Assembly: GCA_036557885.1 (NCBI GenBank)
Contig: DATBGS010000179.1
Location: forward strand, 1-16,284
Reading direction: 5' to 3'
Source: DATBGS01 sp036557885
Lineage (GTDB): Bacteria; Chloroflexota; Ktedonobacteria; Ktedonobacterales; DATBGS01
DNA length: 16,284 nucleotides
The notes beneath the pieces are model-generated. The model was not told the DNA's origin. It saw only the letters and a list, made by a program, of their open reading frames with translations, and searched no databases. Made by a program: the position numbers and the translations under genes. Shown in pieces: positions 6,429 through 14,897 of this stretch (its first letter is position 1; the number at the start of each line of letters is the position of its first letter).

Positions 6429-7694
6429 CTACGCTTTCTCCTGTCCCCGCCTAGCATGCTGCAAGTGGCGCAGAGCGGGGGTGAGGAGGCTGCTCAGTGC
6501 TATCCCCAGGGCAATCGTGCCGGCGATGGCGACGGCCTGCACCAGGATAACCACACCATCGCTGCTCTTTCCCTGGGCAATCGCAAACATCCCCTGGTAA
6601 AGGGTATAGCCGGGCAAGAAGGGAAAGACGCCTGGGAGGGTATAGAGAACCACTGGAACTCCTTGCAAGGTTGCGATGAGGCGGCTGATACAGCCAACGA
6701 CCAGTGTTGCGAGAAAGATTGCCAGGAAGAGGTCCTGTCCGGCATTCTGGGGGATCAGCAGATAGATCAGCCACCCACCGACGCCAATCACGCCTGCGTA
6801 CAGCAGCGCCCACCTGGGGACTGTGGAAGCGCGGCCATAGCACAGAGAGGCCACCCCAGCAGCGAGGAGTTGCAAGGGCCAGGTCCATCCCACCGTGCCC
6901 GCGAGGCTCACCTGTGTGCCCAGGGCCAGATGTTCCGCCACCGTGAGGGTGAAGCCGACGCCTGCCGCGATAGCCGCTCCAAGCAGCAAGGCTTCTAAGC
7001 CGCGTGCGGCGCTGCTGAGCAGGTCGCCCTCAATCAACTCCTGGGCACTGGTGACGATGGCGGCTCCAGGCACTAGACTAAACAGACTCCCGCCGATCAC
7101 GAGGGAGGTGCGGAGCGCGAGCGGACTCTTGGAAATGCCCAGCGCAAGGGTCGTGATCACCACGGCGGCAAACAAATCGCCAAAGAAGGCAGGAACGGCT
7201 TGCCTGGCGATCCACTGCCGACAGAACTGTGCAGGCAGCACGATGAGAAAGCAGACCCCGATTTCGATCCCGTTGCCCCCCAGCAGCAGCGTTGAAGCGG
7301 CACACGCCCCGGCCCAACTGAGCAGGCGAATCCACAGCGGATCGGGGGGCGGCTTGCGTTCCAGTTCCTCTACCGCGGCCAGGGCCGCCTGCGGACTCAT
7401 CTGGTCCGGCTGGAGACGCTCCACCAGGGCAAAGACCTGCACAAGACAGCCATAATTGGTGGTGCGCCCTCGGACCCGCTGCACCCGCGTCAAGGGATAC
7501 TCCAGGTCAGAATGCTCCAGGGAGAGCGAAAAAAAAGTGGGGTACACATTGGGGTGGCAGGGTGGCAAGCCATAGACATCCGTAATCTGCTGCATCGTGG
7601 TTTCCACGGCCTGGCTGGTGGCCCCATTAGCGATGAGGAGGGCGCCGACGCGCAGAGTGAGATCGAAGACGGATTTAATCTCGGTCACGTCCAT
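6429..7694 (-). CDS. Threonine/serine exporter, ThrE family
   Basis: Integral membrane protein of 421 residues that would export threonine or serine using the proton gradient. The soluble N-terminal part carries the ThrE/DUF1212 signature GALLIANGATSQAVETTMQQI-like sequence (about 17-37) and FFSLSLEHSDLE. A hydrophobic half with about ten membrane segments follows, including FGDLFAAVVITTLALGI and the GSLFSLVPGAAIVTSAQELI-like stretch, then the second ThrE_2-type half (VVLYTLPGVFPFLPGYTLYQGM). Length fits a fused ThrE with both halves. ATG 7694 is preceded by GGGGATGAG, a moderate ribosome site. It follows the M20 hydrolase gene on the same strand after 109 bases and is probably cotranscribed. 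That pairing suggests release of an amino acid followed by its export. Confidence 0.9.
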   Translation of the reverse strand: MDVTEIKSVFDLTLRVGALLIANGATSQAVETTMQQITDVYGLPPCHPNVYPTFFSLSLEHSDLEYPLTRVQRVRGRTTNYGCLVQVFALVERLQPDQMSPQAALAAVEELERKPPPDPLWIRLLSWAGACAASTLLLGGNGIEIGVCFLIVLPAQFCRQWIARQAVPAFFGDLFAAVVITTLALGISKSPLALRTSLVIGGSLFSLVPGAAIVTSAQELIEGDLLSSAARGLEALLLGAAIAAGVGFTLTVAEHLALGTQVSLAGTVGWTWPLQLLAAGVASLCYGRASTVPRWALLYAGVIGVGGWLIYLLIPQNAGQDLFLAIFLATLVVGCISRLIATLQGVPVVLYTLPGVFPFLPGYTLYQGMFAIAQGKSSDGVVILVQAVAIAGTIALGIALSSLLTPALRHLQHARRGQEKA

Positions 7695-7738
7695 AGCTCA
7701 TCCCCACTGGGCAACCATCTGTGTCATGCCTGCCACAA

Positions 7739-7790
7739 CCAGCCCGCGCCAAACGCCTCTGGCCTCCTGTTCTGGTACGAAGCGGGCTGG
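7739..7790 (-). promoter_or_regulatory. Intercistronic inverted repeat between hydrolase and exporter
   Basis: CCAGCCCGC (7739-7747) is the exact reverse complement of GCGGGCTGG (7782-7790), enclosing 34 bases. On the minus strand it lies after the hydrolase stop and before the exporter start, and the loop contains AGGAGG. It could lower readthrough or stabilise the upstream message. No T run follows. Confidence 0.35.
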
Positions 7791-7803
7791 CTCCAGCAGG
7801 CTA

Positions 7804-9069
7804 TCACGGCGCGGCCAGTTGGGACAGGGCTGCCACCGTGAGCGCCTGTATGCCCACCTTCAGAGCGGTTTCACGGACCGGCGCATACCTGGGGGAATGC
7901 ACCGATGGCACGTGGCCCTTATTCTCCTGGTACAACTGCGGGTCTGTGACCCCTACGAACCAGAAGCACGAGGGGATGCCTGCACCTCCAGCGGAATGCC
8001 CATAGCAGGAGAAGTCTTCCGAGCCTGACACGGGGGAGGTTTCCATTACTTTGTCCGCGCCAAAAGAGCGTTGCAACGCCGCCACCACCTGCTGGGTGAG
8101 CGTCGCATCGTTATAGGTCGCTGCGGTTGATTCAACAGTCGTCATCTCCGGGTCTTTCGGCGCGCGGGAGGCGCTGGCCTCGGCGTTCACGATGCGTCGA
8201 ACCCCTTCGACCAGTTGTTGCATCACGTCGTCCTTCTGGGCGCGCAGGGTCACTTGCAGTTCTGCCTGGTCTGGGATGATATTATACCGCGTGCCCCCAT
8301 GGATTGCTCCCACCGTCAGCACGGCCATCTCACCTGGGGTGATCTCGCGTGCCACAATCGTCTGGAGGCGCGTGACTATTGCGGCGGCCATCACTACTGG
8401 GTCAATGGCGCGCTGGGGTAGCGCGCCGTGTCCCCCTTTGCCATGCAGACGGATCAAGAGGTTGTGTTCGGCGGCCATGATATTTCCAGAGCGATAGTGC
8501 AGAGTCCCAGCCGGAAATGCGTAAGTATGTTGGCCCAGGGCCACATCGGGTTTGGGAAAGCGCGTAAACAGCCCATCCTGGAGCATCGCCCTGGCCCCTT
8601 CCATCGTTTCCTCTCCTGGTTGTGCGACGATCAAAAGCGTGCCGGACCATTGCTGCCGACTCTGCGCGAGGAGAGTCGCCGTTCCGACCAGGCAACTGGT
8701 ATGCACGTCATGCCCACACGCGTGCATCACGGGAACGGTTTCCCCCTGTCGGTTCTTCATGTGGACATGGCTGGCGTAGGGTAAGCCCGTTTTTTCCTCT
8801 AGCGGCAAGGCATCCATATCACCGCGCAGCATGACCGTGGGACCAGTTCCATTGCGCAGCACCCCCACCACGCCCGTGCCCCCAACACCGCTCGTCACAT
8901 CCAGGCCAGCGGCCTGGAGTCGGGCCGTGACTTTCTTGGCGGTTTCGACCTCCTGCATCGAGAGTTCGGGGTGCTCATGCAGATCGGTATACAAGGCTTC
9001 AATATCAGGGTAGATGGCTTGTAGGCGGCTGAGTACCACATCTTCATGAGATTGCTGGATGGTAGCCAT
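7804..9069 (-). CDS. M20-family amidohydrolase (N-acyl-amino-acid hydrolase type)
   Basis: Cytoplasmic di-metal hydrolase of 421 residues, of the M20D type related to hippurate hydrolase and N-acyl-L-amino-acid amidohydrolase. Metal and catalytic residues are visible: HACGHDVHTS (Cys118, His120), GEETMEGA (Glu153-Glu154), GQH (His181) and the late HSPRYAP (His391). The dimerisation domain has GKGGHGALPQRAIDPV and SEDFSCYG follows near the C-terminus. Length is typical. ATG 9069 is preceded by CAGGAGGT at ideal spacing. No signal peptide is visible. The likely reaction is removal of an acyl group from an N-acyl amino acid, and the exporter gene downstream would fit disposal of the freed amino acid. 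The real substrate cannot be read from sequence. Confidence 0.92.
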   Translation of the reverse strand: MATIQQSHEDVVLSRLQAIYPDIEALYTDLHEHPELSMQEVETAKKVTARLQAAGLDVTSGVGGTGVVGVLRNGTGPTVMLRGDMDALPLEEKTGLPYASHVHMKNRQGETVPVMHACGHDVHTSCLVGTATLLAQSRQQWSGTLLIVAQPGEETMEGARAMLQDGLFTRFPKPDVALGQHTYAFPAGTLHYRSGNIMAAEHNLLIRLHGKGGHGALPQRAIDPVVMAAAIVTRLQTIVAREITPGEMAVLTVGAIHGGTRYNIIPDQAELQVTLRAQKDDVMQQLVEGVRRIVNAEASASRAPKDPEMTTVESTAATYNDATLTQQVVAALQRSFGADKVMETSPVSGSEDFSCYGHSAGGAGIPSCFWFVGVTDPQLYQENKGHVPSVHSPRYAPVRETALKVGIQALTVAALSQLAAP

Positions 9070-9471
9070 AGGCTGACCTCCTGTTCTGAGGTGTCCTTTT
9101 TCCAGGAGCGGCGCTGCAACAATCAGACCAGGAGAAGACCGCTTGAACCGTCTGTGTGGATTGCTTGCCCCTGATAGCAGCGATCAGCCCCTCTATTACG
9201 GCGCATATCATCCGGTTTGGGCGCCACACGCTGGCCCGGAACCGCAAGCCACTGCCTTTGGAGTTTGCCCTGCCACACCTCGATGGGGATCTGGTGACGG
9301 CAGGAGGGCCTGCGCGTGGAATGACCAAGCCAGCGAGGTGAGGGAAAGAGGAAGCTTCCGCTTTCCCACAACCATTCTGCACAAACGCTCTTCGGTTGAG
9401 CGGGACAGAAACCAGGGTTTCTGGCCTGCTGCTCCTAGCGTGCTTCGCATGCCGGTTTTCTAGAGGTCAGG
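9070..9471. other. Intergenic region with no recognisable gene
   Basis: Overlapping short frames on both strands lack ribosome sites and recognisable similarity. The minus-strand promoter of the hydrolase should lie here, but I see no clear -35/-10 pair. A frame ending near 9463 may be decayed coding DNA. Confidence 0.4.
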
Positions 9472-9516
9472 ATGGGACATAACCCATTGCACCATCAATG
9501 GGACATGCTGTATACT
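9472..9516 (+). promoter_or_regulatory. Promoter with direct and inverted repeats before the resolvase
   Basis: TTGCAC (9487-9492), an 18-base spacer and TATACT (9511-9516) make a good housekeeping promoter about 30 bases before the resolvase start. ATGGGACAT occurs at 9472-9480 and again at 9498-9506. CCCATTG (9483-9489) and CAATGGG (9496-9502) form an inverted repeat over the -35 box. Repeats at this position suit a resolvase binding site or autorepression, by inference. Confidence 0.5.
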
Positions 9517-9547
9517 TGACCAGGGTTTTGACAGAGGAAGGGTATGT

Positions 9548-10129
9548 ATGTTCGTTGGCTATGCGCGGGTCTCGACGACCGAATAAAATTTGGACCTCCA
9601 ATTGGATGCGCGGAAGAGCGGCGAAGTGTGAAGAGATCTTTACCGATACGCTGAGTGGCGCCAAAACGGAGCGCCCAGGATTGGACGACGCCTTAAAGTT
9701 TTTGCGAGTATGGGATACCCTGGTGGTCTGGAAGCTTGATCGCCTGGGGCGGTCGGCCTTGCACCTCATCCAGATCGTGAACGATCTGGGGAAACGCCAT
9801 GTCAATATCTTGTTTCTCACTGACCAGATTGATACCACGACGGCCAGTGGGAGGTTTTTCTTCCAAATCTGCGCTTCCTTCGTCGAACTGGAGCGAGAGC
9901 GTATTCGGGAACGGACTCAGGCCGGGCTGCAAGCCGCCAGAGCGCGGGGGAGAAAAGGGGGAGACCCAAAGCCCTCACGGGGGTAGATCCCCAGAAAATT
10001 GTCCTCGCTCGGCGGCTCTATGAGGAAAACCACCCTGATTACACCGTAGCATCGCTGTGCAAAGATCTGCTCGGCGGGATTTCCACGAAAACCTTCTACC
10101 GCTACATCGCCCCGCAAAGCCGGCAGTAG
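9548..10129 (+). pseudogene. Serine recombinase (resolvase/invertase), decayed
   Basis: Read across frames, this is a Tn3-type resolvase of about 190 residues. It starts MFVGYARVSTTE, with the catalytic serine of the ARVS motif. The next codon is TAA where relatives have CAA (EQN), and NLDLQLDA follows. A frameshift near 9615-9630 leads into CEEIFTDTLSGAKTERPGLD, the core WKLDRLGRSALHL, and the long E helix with ELERERIRERTQAG. A second frameshift near 9960 moves the C-terminal helix-turn-helix (KALTGVDPQKIVLARRLYEE, then YTVASLCKDLL and TFYRYI) to another frame, ending at TAG 10127-10129. The promoter and a GAGGAAGGG ribosome site survive. With one nonsense codon and two frameshifts the gene should be dead unless the frameshifts are sequencing errors. 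Confidence 0.8.
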
Positions 10130-10334
10130 AGAGGGGGCAAGAGAAGAAGTCATTGCTGTGAGATCACCTCCGAAGGAGAATATCTCTCCAGTGATAAGAC
10201 ACCAGGACAGGCCATCCATGATGCCCAGAAGGGCGAAGCCTCGCAGGTCTTCGTCCCGAGAGCATGCTATCGCCCAGATTGGCCTCGCGCAGCGGAGCCG
10301 TTCCGTTGATCGTGGGCAGGAAAGGGATCATCTC

Positions 10335-13300
10335 ATGACAGCATCAATGCCTCCTGTGTTCCTCTGTCCCAGGTTGATTGGTCGTCAACGAGACCTTACT
10401 GCCTTGCAGACCCTCCTTGAGCAGAAGCGCAGTGGCGCGGGACAGGCGATCCTGATCAGCGGTGAGGCGGGCATTGGCAAGTCACGCCTGGTCGCTGAGG
10501 CCAAAACCGCTACCGCGCACCAGGGCTTCCTGCTCCTTGAGGGGCAGTGTTTCCAAGGGGACCGCGCCACCCCGTACGCGCCGCTGCTCGACCTCTTCCG
10601 GGCCTATTTTGCCCGTGCTGCCCAGACTGCCCTCTCTGACCACCTGCATGCCTTTGTTGCTGCCCTCTCTCGCCTGCTGCCTGACCTGGCGCTGCGCTTC
10701 CCCAACCTGGCAACCCCCTCTCCAGCGCCATTGGATGATCCAGCAGAGGAGCAGCGACGGCTCTTCGCAGCCATGACGTATTTCCTGACGGAGCAAGCGG
10801 CACACCAGCCGGTACTCCTGGTGGTGGAAGATGTGCATTGGAGTGACGACCTCAGCCTGGAGTTTTTGCTCCATCTGGCCCGCCGCGCTCGACACGTCCC
10901 GCTGTTCTTGCTCGTCACCTATCGCAGTGAGGCACTTCATCCCGGGCTGCGGCACTGGCTGGCCCAGCTTGACCGTGAACGGCTGACGCAGGAATTTCCC
11001 CTAAGGCCGCTCTCCCACAGCGAGGTTGATGACATGGTGCGTGCTATCCTGGTAGGGGAGCACCCGGTCGATGCTGACCTCCTTGACACGCTCTTTCTTC
11101 TCTCTGAGGGCAATCCCTTTTTCGTGGAAGAGCTGCTCAAATCGCTCATTGCCACGGGAGAACTTCAGTCTGTGGAGGGAAGGTGGGTCCGTCGAGCAGA
11201 GCAACGTGCGGCTTGCAGCGGCGCTTTCATTCCGCGCAGTGTGCAGGAGACGATCCACCAACGGGCGGAACCGTTGAGTGCTGGAGCAAAGCAGGCCTTG
11301 ACATTGGCCGCCGTCGCCGGACGGCGCTTTGAGTTTCCCGTGCTGCAACAGGCGCTGCGCTGTGATGAGGACCACCTGCTGGCGCTGATGAAGGAGATGA
11401 TGGCGGTCCAGCTGGTCGTGGAGGAGTCGGCAGACCAGTTTGCCTTTCGCCACGCGCTGATTCGAGAAGCGATCTACAGCGCGATGCTGGTGCGCGAGCG
11501 TCAGGCGCTGCATCGGACGCTGGCCGACACCCTGGAACAGCTTGCCACTTCGCCTGCCCTGCGCGAGCGCTACCTGGGAGACCTGGCGGCGCATTGTTTT
11601 GAGGCCAGGATGTGGGAGCAGGCGCTGAACTACGCGCACAAGATGGGGGCACAGGTCTTGAGGCTGCACGCGCCGCGCGCAGCCATCCACCACCTGACGC
11701 GCGCGGTGGAGGCTGCCCAGCATGTGCCTGGTGGGGTGCCAGGCGCGGTGTATCTTGTGAGAGGACAGGCGTATGCAGCCCTTGGGGAATTCGCCCGCGC
11801 CGAGAGCAATTATGAGCGTGCCTTAGTTTTCGCCCAGACGACATCCGATAGCCTACTGGAATGGCAGTGTCTGCTGGCGCTCGGCTCTTTATGGACCGAG
11901 CGTGGTTACGCCCAGGCCGGTGCCTGGTTTCGTCAGGCGCTTGCCCAGGCTGAACGGCTGGCAGACCCCACCCTCCAGGCGCGCAGCCTCAATCGCTTGG
12001 GCAATTGGCTGGTGAACACGGGACGGTTGGAGGAAGGAGTACACGTCCATCAGGATGCCCTCAAGCTGTTTGAGGAGCAGCGCCACACCCAAGGGATGGC
12101 AGAAACACTCGACCTGCTGGGGACGGCGTATGGGATGTGTGGGGACCGGATCAAAGCGGTGGACCAGCTTGGTCAGGCGATTGCCCTTTTCCGTGATCTG
12201 GATGACACGCCCAGCCTGATGTCGAGCCTTGCTATGCGAGCGGTCCAGTCCATGCCGGGGTCCAGCGAAACGTCGTTATGCCCCATGAGGACACGGGAGG
12301 ACTGTATGCAGGATGCCGAAGAGGCGCTGCGCCTGGCGCGCCAGATCGAGTCGCTCGCTGGGCAAGCCTTCGCGGGGAATGCTTTGGCCCATACCTTGCT
12401 CGCGTTTGGGGAGTTTGGTCCCGCGCTGGCCCACACGCATGAGGCCCGCCGTATCGCCACGGAGATGGCACATCAGCAGTGGACGGTGGCCACCACCTAT
12501 GCGCTGGGGCACGCTTATGTGCTGCTGCTCGCGCCTGCTCTGGCGCTGCCTCTCCTGGAAGCAGCGATGACGCTGGCGCAAGATTTTGGCTCTGCCTTCT
12601 GGAAAGCCACCCTTGCCGCACTCCAGGGCCGTGCCCACCTCCTCAACCACGATTTCCCCGCAGCCCAGGCTGCGCTCCAGGCGGTCATGTCACCAGATCA
12701 GCACCCACGCGCCATGACAGAACGACAGATTGCATTAGTCTGGGGAGAACTGCTGCTGGCGCAGGGCAACCCTGGCCAGGCGCTCCAAATCGCCGAGCGT
12801 CTGGTAGCGTCCGTCCCTGGGCAGCCGCCAGGTCATTCCGCACAGCCTATTCCACATCTGCTGAAACTGCAAGGCGAGGCGCTGCTGGGACTGGCGCGTG
12901 TGGAGGAAGCGGCAGCCGTGTTAGAGGAAGCGCGGCGGGGAGCTGTGGCGAGGAACGCCCGGCCGGTGCTGTGGACCATCCATCACGCGCTTGGACGCGC
13001 CTACCACCGCCTCCGACGCGCAGAGCAGGCCCGGCAGGCATACGCGGCAGGACGTCATCTCGTTAGGGAACTGACAGCCACCATTGATGAGCCTGCGTTG
13101 CGGGATCACTTTGAACACGCGGCGCTTGGCACTTTCCCGCCGGAGAAACCACTGTCCCCACATGTCGCTGCCAGGCGAGCTTTTGGCGGGTTGACGGCCC
13201 GTGAAAGCGAAGTCGCTGCGCTGATTGCGCAAGGCAAGACGAGCCGGGAGATTGCTGATCTCCTGGTGATCAGCGAACGAACGGCTGAAGGGCATGTCAA

Positions 13301-13382
13301 CAACATTCTGGGGAAGTTGGGCTTTACCTCGCGGGCGCAAATCGCGGTGTGGGTCGTTGAACGGGGGCTGGCGAACCAGTAA
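10335..13382 (+). CDS. AAA ATPase / TPR / LuxR-type transcriptional regulator
   Basis: Large cytoplasmic signal-responsive regulator of 1015 residues, related to MalT/LAL proteins. Order: GRQRDL near residue 17; Walker A GEAGIGKS (43-50); Walker B VLLVVED with HWSD (about 160-171); sensor-like LVTYRSE; SEGNPFFVEELL; a winged-helix-like segment with ALTLAAVAGRRFEFPVL; then a long helical TPR-like region (roughly 470-930); and a LuxR helix-turn-helix (953-1015) with LTARESEVAALIAQGKTSRE and SERTAEGHVNNILGKLG. I chose ATG 10335 after AGGAAAGGGA; the frame from 10158 adds 59 basic residues without family similarity. The ATPase/TPR part would bind ATP and an inducer and free the DNA-binding domain. 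Neither ligand nor target can be read from the sequence. It is monocistronic as far as I can see. Confidence 0.92.
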   Translation: MTASMPPVFLCPRLIGRQRDLTALQTLLEQKRSGAGQAILISGEAGIGKSRLVAEAKTATAHQGFLLLEGQCFQGDRATPYAPLLDLFRAYFARAAQTALSDHLHAFVAALSRLLPDLALRFPNLATPSPAPLDDPAEEQRRLFAAMTYFLTEQAAHQPVLLVVEDVHWSDDLSLEFLLHLARRARHVPLFLLVTYRSEALHPGLRHWLAQLDRERLTQEFPLRPLSHSEVDDMVRAILVGEHPVDADLLDTLFLLSEGNPFFVEELLKSLIATGELQSVEGRWVRRAEQRAACSGAFIPRSVQETIHQRAEPLSAGAKQALTLAAVAGRRFEFPVLQQALRCDEDHLLALMKEMMAVQLVVEESADQFAFRHALIREAIYSAMLVRERQALHRTLADTLEQLATSPALRERYLGDLAAHCFEARMWEQALNYAHKMGAQVLRLHAPRAAIHHLTRAVEAAQHVPGGVPGAVYLVRGQAYAALGEFARAESNYERALVFAQTTSDSLLEWQCLLALGSLWTERGYAQAGAWFRQALAQAERLADPTLQARSLNRLGNWLVNTGRLEEGVHVHQDALKLFEEQRHTQGMAETLDLLGTAYGMCGDRIKAVDQLGQAIALFRDLDDTPSLMSSLAMRAVQSMPGSSETSLCPMRTREDCMQDAEEALRLARQIESLAGQAFAGNALAHTLLAFGEFGPALAHTHEARRIATEMAHQQWTVATTYALGHAYVLLLAPALALPLLEAAMTLAQDFGSAFWKATLAALQGRAHLLNHDFPAAQAALQAVMSPDQHPRAMTERQIALVWGELLLAQGNPGQALQIAERLVASVPGQPPGHSAQPIPHLLKLQGEALLGLARVEEAAAVLEEARRGAVARNARPVLWTIHHALGRAYHRLRRAEQARQAYAAGRHLVRELTATIDEPALRDHFEHAALGTFPPEKPLSPHVAARRAFGGLTARESEVAALIAQGKTSREIADLLVISERTAEGHVNNILGKLGFTSRAQIAVWVVERGLANQ

Positions 13383-13418
13383 CGCTCTACGTATCTAGGC
13401 CAAGCTTCCCCCCCAAAA

Positions 13419-13450
13419 TCCAGGTACCTGCTGCCGCAGAGTCCAGGTAC
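13419..13450 (+). promoter_or_regulatory. Duplicated 9-base site upstream of the DUF2269 gene
   Basis: TCCAGGTAC occurs at 13419-13427 and 13442-13450, starts 23 bases apart, which is about two helical turns. It lies 90-120 bases before the ATG at 13540. Spacing on one face of the helix is typical of paired activator sites; the LuxR-type regulator just upstream is a natural candidate, by inference only. Confidence 0.4.
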
Positions 13451-13539
13451 TTTCCCCGGTGGCACTGCCCGGTATTTCAGCTATTCTCTCCTTCAGGTGC
13501 AATTGCCATCAGGTCAAACGACCAAAAGGAGAGGTTGAC

Positions 13540-14145
13540 ATGCTGTATCACTTCGCCTTGTTTGTGCATATCAGCGGAGCAGTGCTTTTCTTCATCGGCC
13601 TGGGGCTGGAGTGGCTGGGGCTGAATCGGCTGCGCCAGGCGGAGCGCGTCGAGCAGGTGCGCGAGGTAAGCGCGCACCTGGCTGTGTTGCAGCGCCTGTT
13701 CCCGCTCAGCGTCGTGCTGCTCCTGGGCGGCGGTCTTTATATGACCATCACCACCTGGGGCTTCACGCTCGTCTGGCTGGATGCAGCCCTGGTCACGCTC
13801 GTTGCCTTGCCCATCCTAGGCCCCAGAGTCCATGGGCGGCGTCTGACGCGCATCCGCCAGACGGCACTCGCAGAACCAGATGGGTCACTATCGGCCAGTC
13901 TCCGCGCAGGAACGACTGACCCGATGTTGATCTTCTGGAGCCGCATCGTTGCCCTCCTCGGGTGGTGGATCGTGTTCCTGATGACCCTCAAACCGGATCT
14001 GTTCGGCACGCTGGCCGCGTTGGGGGTGGCAGTGCTGCTGGGAGTATTCTTCGCCCTGCTGGCCCAGCGGACCCTCCGCAAGCAGCCTCTAGTCGCAGCA
14101 CCACCAGAAGCCAACCAGGAAGTAGCTCAGTCAGCCAGGCGATGA
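13540..14145 (+). CDS. DUF2269 family membrane protein
   Basis: Integral membrane protein of 201 residues with no established function. About five hydrophobic segments are visible: FALFVHISGAVLFFIGLGLE (5-24), PLSVVLLLGGGLYMTI, a segment with WLDAALVTLVALPILG, WSRIVALLGWWIVFLM and LGVAVLLGVFFALL. The start HFALFVHISGA matches the DUF2269 pattern with a histidine in the first helix. ATG 13540 follows AAAGGAGAGG; in-frame codons upstream of it are not family-like. The next gene starts 40 bases after the stop, so the two are probably one transcription unit. The polar C-terminal tail is short. No sign of disruption. Confidence 0.8.
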   Translation: MLYHFALFVHISGAVLFFIGLGLEWLGLNRLRQAERVEQVREVSAHLAVLQRLFPLSVVLLLGGGLYMTITTWGFTLVWLDAALVTLVALPILGPRVHGRRLTRIRQTALAEPDGSLSASLRAGTTDPMLIFWSRIVALLGWWIVFLMTLKPDLFGTLAALGVAVLLGVFFALLAQRTLRKQPLVAAPPEANQEVAQSARR

Positions 14146-14185
14146 CGGCCTGACGTCACGTTCACTGGAAATGAGAGGAATCACC

Positions 14186-14476
14186 ATGACCATCCTGCAT
14201 ATTGAACACCCGATCCGCAACTTTGAGATGTGGAAGGAAGCGTTCGACAGCGACCCAATCGGCAGAGAGCGTTCGGGTGTGCGTTGTTATCAAGTCCTTC
14301 GGGCCAGAGATGATCCAAACTACGTCATGATTGACCTGGAGTTCGAGGATCCAAAGGCGGCGGAAGCCGCTCTCGCAGCGCTGCGTAAGTTGTGGCGATC
14401 ACCAGCCGCATCGTCAGCCCTCATGGGCACGCCGCAAACGCGGATCGTCGAGGTGGCGGAGAGGAAGCAGTTCTAA
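14186..14476 (+). CDS. Small dimeric alpha/beta-barrel-like protein
   Basis: A 96-residue soluble protein that looks like a single ferredoxin-like dimeric alpha/beta-barrel unit, the fold of antibiotic-biosynthesis monooxygenase (ABM) and cyclase-like families. It begins TILHIEHPIRNFEMWKEAFD, a strand and helix typical of that fold, then VRCYQVLRA, then YVMIDLEFEDPKAAEAALAAL, and ends with a strand RIVEVAE. The catalytic class is not determined. I chose ATG 14186, preceded by GAGAGGA; the earlier ATG at 14171 has that sequence downstream of it. It follows the DUF2269 gene closely and is followed by a strong hairpin that may end the transcript. Confidence 0.7.
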   Translation: MTILHIEHPIRNFEMWKEAFDSDPIGRERSGVRCYQVLRARDDPNYVMIDLEFEDPKAAEAALAALRKLWRSPAASSALMGTPQTRIVEVAERKQF

Positions 14477-14491
14477 CCCTATTCCATTCTG

Positions 14492-14531
14492 TTGTCTGGA
14501 AAGCCAGGAACTCTTCTGGCTTTCCAGACAA
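14492..14531 (+). terminator. Perfect 16-bp stem-loop after the small-protein gene
   Basis: TTGTCTGGAAAGCCAG (14492-14507) pairs perfectly with CTGGCTTTCCAGACAA (14516-14531), with an 8-base loop. It begins 15 bases after the stop codon, as expected for the end of the DUF2269 operon. No T run follows, so either the terminator is atypical or this is a palindromic repeat, perhaps linked to the IS982 remnant beyond it. Confidence 0.55.
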
Positions 14532-14561
14532 GACTCTCATGAATGGTATGCACCACCCGGC

Positions 14562-14747
14562 ATGAAAAAGGCTAGAATGGGTCGGAGGCGCGCGGACCTA
14601 CTAAGCGTGAGCGAGGTGATGACGATTCTGATCCATGAACACCAGTCGCCGTACCGGAGGTTCAAAGTCTACTCCACCGCAGTGGGGAAGAAGGCAAAGC
14701 TCATCCCGTTCATGGGCCAAGAGCCGCAGAGGAGCAGGACATCCTGA
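14562..14747 (+). pseudogene. IS982-family transposase remnant
   Basis: The segment SVSEVMTILIHEHQSPYRRF followed by KVYS matches the N-terminal IS982 transposase pattern (SDSEVMTI, then HQS-YR-FK). After about 45 codons the similarity fades into unrelated sequence, and the frame stops at 14747. No DDE catalytic domain follows before the dehydrogenase remnant. It is a short 5' fragment of a dead insertion sequence. Confidence 0.5.
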
Positions 14748-14897
14748 GGGAAAACGGCACCCGAGCAGGTCGAGTCCGGCAACGTGCAACGCTTTGTGCA
14801 GGCGTCGATCACGGATACCCTATGTCATGGAGGGCATCTCCTCTCGATGGTGATGTGCGTGCGCTGATCACCGATTGGCTTTCGGGGAGCGCCCCGA

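Noticed and set aside
10158..10334. N-terminal extension of the LuxR-type regulator
   Set aside because: The extra 59 residues are basic and not family-like. ATG 10335 has a ribosome site and begins just before the conserved ATPase domain.
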